A DNA stretch of 29,827 bases from a virus: IMG/VR virus record IMGVR_UViG_3300042861_000440, positions 1 to 29,827 of that record. One strand, 5' to 3'. The position numbers and the translations under genes were made by a program. Below, piece by piece: positions 28,652-29,827 of the stretch (positions within the stretch are counted from its first letter, which is position 1; each line of letters starts with the position of its first letter). Below the pieces are notes generated by a model. It did no database searches. It saw nothing but the letters and a program-made list of their open reading frames with translations, and was not told the DNA's origin.

Positions 28652-29827
28652 ATGACTGTTTTTAGTACTAGCAGTAGCGCACAGCAGTTTTTTGATGATG
28701 GTTACAACATGCTACCCATCGCGTTGGATGGGAAAAAACGCCCAGCAGGGTTAGCACTCCCGAATGGGTCATGGGGACCACTACAGGACAATAGGATCAC
28801 AGCAGAGGATGTGACCAGATGGTATGGTGGAAATAACCCATACGGAATAGCTGTGATCTGTGGACACATCAGTGATAACCTGCTGGTGTTGGACTGTGAA
28901 ACAAAACAGGTCTGGGATGACATTCACAGGGACCTTTCCTGTGATCCTGAACTGTCTGAACTGGTGCAGCAGTGTACCCTGTCACAGACACCCAGTGGTG
29001 GTTACCACCTCTGGATGCATCTGGACCACCCCTGTCCACCGGGAAAGAAATTAGCACAGACCAAAACATCACCACCGAATGTGTTGGTTGAAACCCGTGG
29101 ACAGGGTCACTATATCTGTGTTCCCGGTTCACCACCCGCTGTCCATGCCCTGAACCTTCCCTACCAGTTTGTTGAGTACCACGACAGGGAGAACCGCTGT
29201 TATTGGACAGCAGATCAGGTAGACAGAATTCTGGGAATAGCTGCAAGCTATAACCAGTACACACCACCAGAGAAACTTGCACCGACACCAGCCGCTGCAC
29301 CAACAGGGGACCATGGGACTGCACCAGGTAGCCTGTTCAATGCCCATGCAAGCTGGACAGATATTCTGGAACCCCATGGATGGAAAGTGGTGGGACACCG
29401 TGGGGACAGTCTGCTGTGGTGCAGGCCCGGAAAAAGTAATGGCATCAGTGCTACCACTGGACATTGCAGCACACCTGGTAGTGGTTCCCTGTTGTATGTG
29501 TTCAGCACTTCCGCCCACCCATTCGAGGCTGACACAGCATATTCTAAGTTCGCTGCACAGACCCTACTGAACCATGGTGGGGACTTTAAGTCCTGTGCAT
29601 CTGACCTATCTGCAAAAGGCTATAGGGAAGATCAGGGACAGCCGTTCCACATCATCCTTCCGTCTGTTTCTGTGACAGCCCCAGATGGTTCCACCAAGGT
29701 TAGAAGGTATAAGTTTAGTTCAGAACTTATGTCTATAGACCCAGACATTCAGTGGTATGTCCATGGACTGATTAAACGTGGTGCATCCACCCTGTTGACT
29801 GCACACCCCAAGGTCGGGAAAACCACA
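28652..29827 (+). CDS. Primase-polymerase/helicase fusion, 5' part (runs off the right end)
   Basis: This is the first 392 codons of a gene that continues at base 1; on the circle the protein is 656 residues. Residues 1-200 look like a bifunctional primase-polymerase (PrimPol) domain. They carry the acidic pair D81/E83 after a hydrophobic strand (LLVLDCE), the SGGYH motif at 115-119 and a glycine turn at GQGHYICVPGS (150-160). A linker and small domain (200-345) lead to a RepA-type ATPase whose Walker A box (AHPKVGKTT, 384-392) begins at the window edge. The family makes primers at phage and plasmid origins. The start ATG has a GGAG sequence 8 nt upstream, just after the csrA-like gene. Priming and unwinding by one protein is inferred from the fusion. 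Confidence 0.92.
   Translation, partial: MTVFSTSSSAQQFFDDGYNMLPIALDGKKRPAGLALPNGSWGPLQDNRITAEDVTRWYGGNNPYGIAVICGHISDNLLVLDCETKQVWDDIHRDLSCDPELSELVQQCTLSQTPSGGYHLWMHLDHPCPPGKKLAQTKTSPPNVLVETRGQGHYICVPGSPPAVHALNLPYQFVEYHDRENRCYWTADQVDRILGIAASYNQYTPPEKLAPTPAAAPTGDHGTAPGSLFNAHASWTDILEPHGWKVVGHRGDSLLWCRPGKSNGISATTGHCSTPGSGSLLYVFSTSAHPFEADTAYSKFAAQTLLNHGGDFKSCASDLSAKGYREDQGQPFHIILPSVSVTAPDGSTKVRRYKFSSELMSIDPDIQWYVHGLIKRGASTLLTAHPKVGKTT
29689..29827. repeat. Terminal direct repeat, right copy
   Basis: This is the second copy of the 139-base terminal repeat. It lies inside the primase-helicase gene, which argues against a natural packaging end defined by its own site. An assembly overlap of a circular map is more likely. 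The single mismatch may be a population variant or a sequencing error. Confidence 0.95.

Noticed and set aside
1-29827. tRNA or rRNA genes, integrase, CI-type repressor, restriction-modification or toxin-antitoxin systems
   Set aside because: I looked for conserved sequence or protein signatures of these on both strands and saw none. The HTH and ribbon-helix-helix proteins are not paired with a toxin-like gene.

Overview
The window is a complete or nearly complete genome of a small tailed dsDNA virus (siphovirus type with an HK97-like head). Bases 1-139 recur as bases 29689-29827 with one mismatch. One primase-helicase reading frame runs through this join without interruption, so the sequence is best read as a circular or terminally redundant unit of 29,688 bp. 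I see no integrase, CI-like repressor, tRNA or rRNA, so nothing here indicates lysogeny.

The genome has two arms. The rightward (+) arm runs from about 25.6 kb across the join to about 3.4 kb. It holds a sigma70-like promoter, a set of small unknown genes, a structured intergenic region at 27.6-27.9 kb, two putative DNA-binding proteins, a CsrA-like regulator, a fused primase-polymerase/RepA-type helicase, a candidate single-stranded DNA-binding protein, another HTH protein, a 51-residue membrane protein and a DUF3310 protein. The leftward (-) arm runs from 25.35 kb down to 3.3 kb. In transcription order it holds a RusA resolvase, a repeat-bearing non-coding stretch, an HNH nuclease, a block of small structural or fibre proteins, and terminase small and large subunits. 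The portal (with an extra C-terminal module), prohead protease, capsid and connectors follow. Next come the tail tube, tail chaperones joined by a -1 frameshift signal, the tape measure, tail-tip or adhesin-like proteins and a glycosyltransferase-methyltransferase fusion. The arm ends with a putative lysis cassette containing a papain-like cysteine protease, and a second HNH nuclease. The arms diverge at 25.35-25.64 kb and converge at 3.25-3.44 kb.

Most leftward genes overlap the next by ATGA, GTGA, TGATG or TAATG, or carry clear Shine-Dalgarno sequences, so the arm is probably one translationally coupled operon. The host cannot be proved from this sequence. Cys-rich virion-type proteins, a GYF_2-like tail, a CsrA homologue and a papain-like protease in the expected endolysin position resemble, from memory, phages and prophages of Planctomycetota. 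I treat that as a weak inference.

Points worth pursuing: a lysis-like cassette with no recognisable peptidoglycan hydrolase, a glycosyltransferase-methyltransferase beside very Cys-rich proteins, a phage CsrA near two long inverted repeats, a classic A AAA AAC frameshift site, a portal carrying an extra domain, a Gly/Ser-repeat adhesin candidate, and strong CpG depletion in much of the genome but not in the fibre gene.
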